From contig CAVVRP010000016.1 of the NCBI GenBank assembly GCA_963750715.1, forward strand, positions 248,001-312,000: a stretch of DNA of 64,000 bases. The letters run 5' to 3'. The DNA is from JAGVSR01 sp963750715 (GTDB lineage Bacteria; Pseudomonadota; Alphaproteobacteria; Rhizobiales; Hyphomicrobiaceae). Every line of letters begins with the position of its first letter. Position 1 is the first letter of the stretch. The translations under genes were made by a program, and so were the position numbers. This document shows positions 62,069-64,000 of the stretch, in pieces. The notes beneath the pieces were generated by a model, which saw only the letters and a program-made list of their open reading frames with translations, ran no database searches and was not told the origin of the DNA.

Positions 62069-62236
62069 TAGTTTGTGCAGGAAGGAGTCGCCGTTCTTGT
62101 GTTCGCTCGGCTGGCTAGCCGCAGCGAGGGAGCAAGGATTGGTTGCGCTGCAATGAGAAAACGCCCCTTCCCATTAACTTGCCAAGCGCGGCGGGCGGCT
62201 TCATTGTGAACTGGACAAGAAGTGCAGGAGGAAACG

Positions 62237-62476
62237 ATGGACAGCAGGTTGGTGATCATTCTCGCCGCGGTCGCTCTCGCGGTTCTGCTGGCTTGGAAGT
62301 TTCTGCCCTCACCCAGTACGACATCGCCTACTGCGGTTTCGCCCCCTGCCGAAGCGCCAGCTCAACCAGCCGCTCCAAAACAGCCAGAGAGCCCTGCTGC
62401 AACGCCCGCTCAGCCCGCTGCTCCAGAACAGCCAGCGAGCCCTGCTCCAACGCCCGCTCAGCCCGCCACTCCATAA
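62237..62476 (+). CDS. Small membrane-anchored Pro/Ala-rich repeat protein
   Basis: A 79-residue protein from the ATG at 62237, with a strong AGGAGGA site five bases upstream. One transmembrane helix occupies residues about 4-22 (RLVIILAAVALAVLLAWKF). The rest is Pro/Ala/Gln-rich and built from 16-residue repeats (QPAAPxQPxSPAxTPA). It is probably anchored in the inner membrane with an extended tail in the periplasm or cell wall. No family is recognised. Confidence 0.6.
   Translation: MDSRLVIILAAVALAVLLAWKFLPSPSTTSPTAVSPPAEAPAQPAAPKQPESPAATPAQPAAPEQPASPAPTPAQPATP
62363..62473 (+). repeat. 48-bp in-frame tandem repeat
   Basis: Two near-identical 48-base units at 62363-62410 and 62411-62458, plus a 15-base partial third, encode the 16-residue Pro/Ala repeats of the small membrane protein. 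Copy number could vary between strains. Confidence 0.85.
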
Positions 62477-62984
62477 CAGGCAAACTTAACAGGGCTGCTG
62501 AGGTCGGAGTGCAGGACAGACGGGTTGACGTTCGCTAACGCGCGATCAGTGAAACGTCTGCTAGACGCTACCGATGTGCAAAGCGCGCTAGTGGTTCCAA
62601 ATCGAACACGGAAATTGCTGCCAAGGATTTTCCAACACACGATGCAATTTCTGAAACTCCGATGACCAAGGGAAGTGTGCGGCGCAGCAATTGGAAAGCA
62701 TGATTTGCCTCCTTGACATCGCGGTTTTTACAGCAAATTTTTGCAACTGTGATGCCGGCGCTTCCGGAAAGGCAAGTAAATGAGTACTCCCGATCTTGAT
62801 CGGAGAAGTGCCATTCGGAAGTACCGATGGTTGAGAGGATCGGCAACACGAGGATCAACAGCGAGTGAGTGAACGATGACGCCACCCAGATGTCATTTCG
62901 GATTTCACACTGACGTGAGGTCCGGGCTCTGTTGGCTAGCTGCAGCAAATCGATCGCGCTGACCGAGCCGAACTCATCACACGC
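62477..62984. other. Accessory tract without a supported gene
   Basis: About 500 bases of reduced GC. A minus-strand frame of 126 codons (62568-62948) with a hydrophobic stretch (LLILVLPILSTIGTS) begins at TTG and has no recognisable domain; I would not call it a gene without other evidence. Confidence 0.4.
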
Positions 62985-62998
62985 TTGAGATCCTTATG

Positions 62999-63036
62999 TA
63001 GGGCTCTGAGATCCAACACCGGATCTCGGAGCCCTA
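62999..63036. repeat. 16-bp-stem inverted repeat
   Basis: TAGGGCTCTGAGATCC at 62999-63014 pairs with GGATCTCGGAGCCCTA at 63021-63036, with a single T-G pair and loop AACACC. CCTTATT follows on the plus strand. It could be a terminator or a remnant of an element end. Confidence 0.7.
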
Positions 63037-63062
63037 CCTTATTAGCTCGGCTCAGCGGGGCG

Positions 63063-63242
63063 ATGCCGATCGGGTTTGAGATGGGTAGTGCGCGATCATC
63101 CTTTCCCGTCGTGTCCAACGAGGGGCAGCTTACGGCGACACTTCATATGGTCCTGGCAGCGGTCAGGGCTGGGGAGCTTGATGAGCTACTCGCTCAGGAA
63201 GCACAGGCTCGTGGGGCACCTAAGCCGAGACGGGGAGACTGA
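63063..63242 (+). CDS. Hypothetical small protein
   Basis: A possible 59-residue protein from the ATG at 63063 (GGGG six bases upstream) with a predicted helix, TATLHMVLAAVRAGELDELL, and a basic end. The open frame extends upstream through the inverted repeat, so the later start is preferred. No family is recognised, and it may not be a gene. Confidence 0.3.
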   Translation: MPIGFEMGSARSSFPVVSNEGQLTATLHMVLAAVRAGELDELLAQEAQARGAPKPRRGD

Positions 63243-63602
63243 GGGCGCATTGCCAACTTCTAGACGATTTGTCGCGGACGATAACGACGACCCGGAAGCG
63301 TGCGCTGCACGATGCGGGTTCACTCTGAGCACGATAAAGAATTAGCGATTGATGCTGACTTCTCGCCGCTTAGCAGCACGAAGTGTTCGCATTTGCGAAG
63401 ATAACGACATGTGGAAAAATTGGTTCGGGCAATGGTGCTAACACGTAGCATTCGTATGATTTTGAGGTTGTTTGATTGTGACTTTTAGAATGCGTGGTCT
63501 CGGAGCCGCGTCGGGCTTCGCTACCATTGCAGCGGAAAATAAAGCGTCGTGCGTGTTCTGTATGGTCAGTTGCGTACAGACCCTGCTCTCAGGGAGGGTG
63601 TT
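63243..63602. other. Accessory gap
   Basis: About 360 bases of AT-richer sequence. No gene, RNA or clear regulatory element could be supported. Confidence 0.4.
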
Positions 63603-63839
63603 ATGGCTTGTCCGACAGCCAAAGTGCTGGGAATTCCAGACGGCGCTAATACTCGAGTGTCTCCGACTGACGATCACCGCGGAGGCAACAGCGGGTCGCC
63701 GTTCAATGTGCAGGAATTCCAGTCACGGCATTCTGGCAGACTGAACTCAATAATCGTCGCAGCCCTCGATCGGGACAGCGAGCTGCGCCATGACTACCTG
63801 CTCAAGCGCTGGCGGGGCATCATTAGAAAAGCATCATAA
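63603..63839 (+). CDS. Hypothetical protein
   Basis: A 78-residue protein from the ATG at 63603, with AGGGAGGG just upstream, which is the best argument for it. The sequence is polar, with a basic C-terminal helix (YLLKRWRGIIRKAS) and the N-terminal CPTAKVLGIPDGANTR. I recognise no family. It lies between the repeats and the integrase end, convergent with the latter. Confidence 0.45.
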   Translation: MACPTAKVLGIPDGANTRVSPTDDHRGGNSGSPFNVQEFQSRHSGRLNSIIVAALDRDSELRHDYLLKRWRGIIRKAS

Positions 63840-63863
63840 TTTCTGGCTGCGCCTCTTTGGATC

Positions 63864-63887
63864 GGGGGCTTTGAGAGCCGCCGTTTT
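63864..63887 (+). repeat. Hairpin repeat, degenerate copy 4
   Basis: CGGGGGCT/AGCCGCCG around TTGAG, followed by TTTT. It is a weaker stem than copies 2 and 3 but lies in the same surroundings, 25 bases beyond the integrase stop, as copy 2 lies beside the integrase remnant. Confidence 0.6.
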
Positions 63888-63911
63888 CCTTCACGCTCCG
63901 CGATCGCCATC

Positions 63912-64000
63912 TCAGACCAAATCCACAACCCGCCTCTGCGCATCCACGTCAGCCTCGATGTAACGCTGGGTCGTGCTGAGTGCTCTATGCCCAGCCAGCA
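63912..64000 (-). CDS. Tyrosine recombinase/integrase, C-terminal end (partial)
   Basis: The minus-strand frame entering from the right edge reads LAGHRALSTTQRYIEADVDA and ends QRRVVDLV before the TGA at 63912-63914. The GHxxxxTTxRY pattern is the end of the phage-integrase catalytic domain with the nucleophile Tyr in QRYIEAD. The gene starts beyond the window. It indicates an integrated element, possibly the one that used tRNA-Lys. Confidence 0.85.
   Translation of the reverse strand, partial: LAGHRALSTTQRYIEADVDAQRRVVDLV

Larger units (their letters stand above)
61212..62236. other. Gene-poor accessory tract after tRNA-Lys
   Basis: About one kilobase with clearly lower GC content than the core. 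I see no convincing protein gene; open frames of 88-109 residues overlap hairpins and lack ribosome-binding sites. Contents: a perfect AGCTCGC/GCGAGCT stem at 61386-61402, three copies of a GGCGG-type hairpin (listed separately), and a piece of integrase 3' end at 61837-61875. No second copy of the tRNA 3' end is present in the window. Confidence 0.5.

Noticed and set aside
62363..62473. CRISPR-like array
   Set aside because: Repeats are directly adjacent without spacers and encode Pro/Ala repeats in frame.
62143..62538. 131-codon plus-strand frame over the repeat protein
   Set aside because: It overlaps the frame with the strong ribosome-binding site and membrane helix, and its sequence is an Arg/Ser-rich shift product.

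Overview
The window reads as high-GC chromosome of an alphaproteobacterium of the order Hyphomicrobiales (Rhizobiales), most likely a Hyphomicrobium-like or otherwise methylotrophy-capable lineage. The evidence is a divK-pleD pair, an EipB (DUF1849) envelope protein, DUF2865, DUF3297, DUF3572 and DUF983 proteins, the order pleD-rpmG-NUDIX-DUF983-rnr-topA, and a pqqC gene whose product closely matches the methylotroph form. The species assignment is an inference from gene content; there is no rRNA gene here.

Layout. 0-6 kb: sfsA, a CinA-type protein, an RlpA-fold protein, HIT and FemAB-like proteins. 6.1-9.2 kb: a decayed M48 protease and a frameshifted ABC permease beside an intact ABC ATPase. 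9.3-12.8 kb: GDPD-RidA pair, eipB, ROK kinase. 13-21.7 kb: divK-pleD, rpmG, rnr, topA. 22-31 kb: gph, rpiA, gor, SDR, YceI, class II DAHP synthase, a universal stress protein behind a perfect FNR/FixK box, and a frameshifted nadE. 31-39 kb: gltX, pqqC (also behind an FNR-type box), cysS, a 38-residue membrane protein and cimA. 39-48.8 kb: meaB, htpX, a LysM protein, an Atm1-type ABC exporter, periplasmic rhodanese and sterol-desaturase-family protein. 48.8-50 kb: a degraded VOC-serB pair. 50-61 kb: miaA, ilvB, a coupled secreted protein, ilvN, ilvC, phzF and leuA with a candidate Leu leader peptide, plus porin, cytochrome b561 and mreB remnants. 61.1-64 kb: tRNA-Lys followed by a gene-poor accessory tract with repeated hairpins, small unknown genes and the end of a tyrosine integrase.

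The strongest functional theme is branched-chain amino-acid synthesis. cimA, ilvB-ilvN, ilvC and leuA lie within about 23 kb and together give the citramalate route to 2-oxobutyrate and the common acetohydroxyacid steps. A second theme is low-oxygen control, with two FNR/FixK-type palindromes placed similarly before usp and pqqC.

A striking feature is the number of broken genes: M48 protease, ABC permease, nadE, serB, VOC, porin, cytochrome b561 and mreB. serB and the M48 gene have lost internal segments, so their decay is real. The single-base lesions in nadE and the permease could be sequencing errors. I found no CRISPR array and no convincing wholly new multi-gene system. The best candidates for new biology are the cimA-linked small membrane protein, the secreted protein inside the ilvB-ilvN operon, and the hairpin-rich tract downstream of tRNA-Lys.
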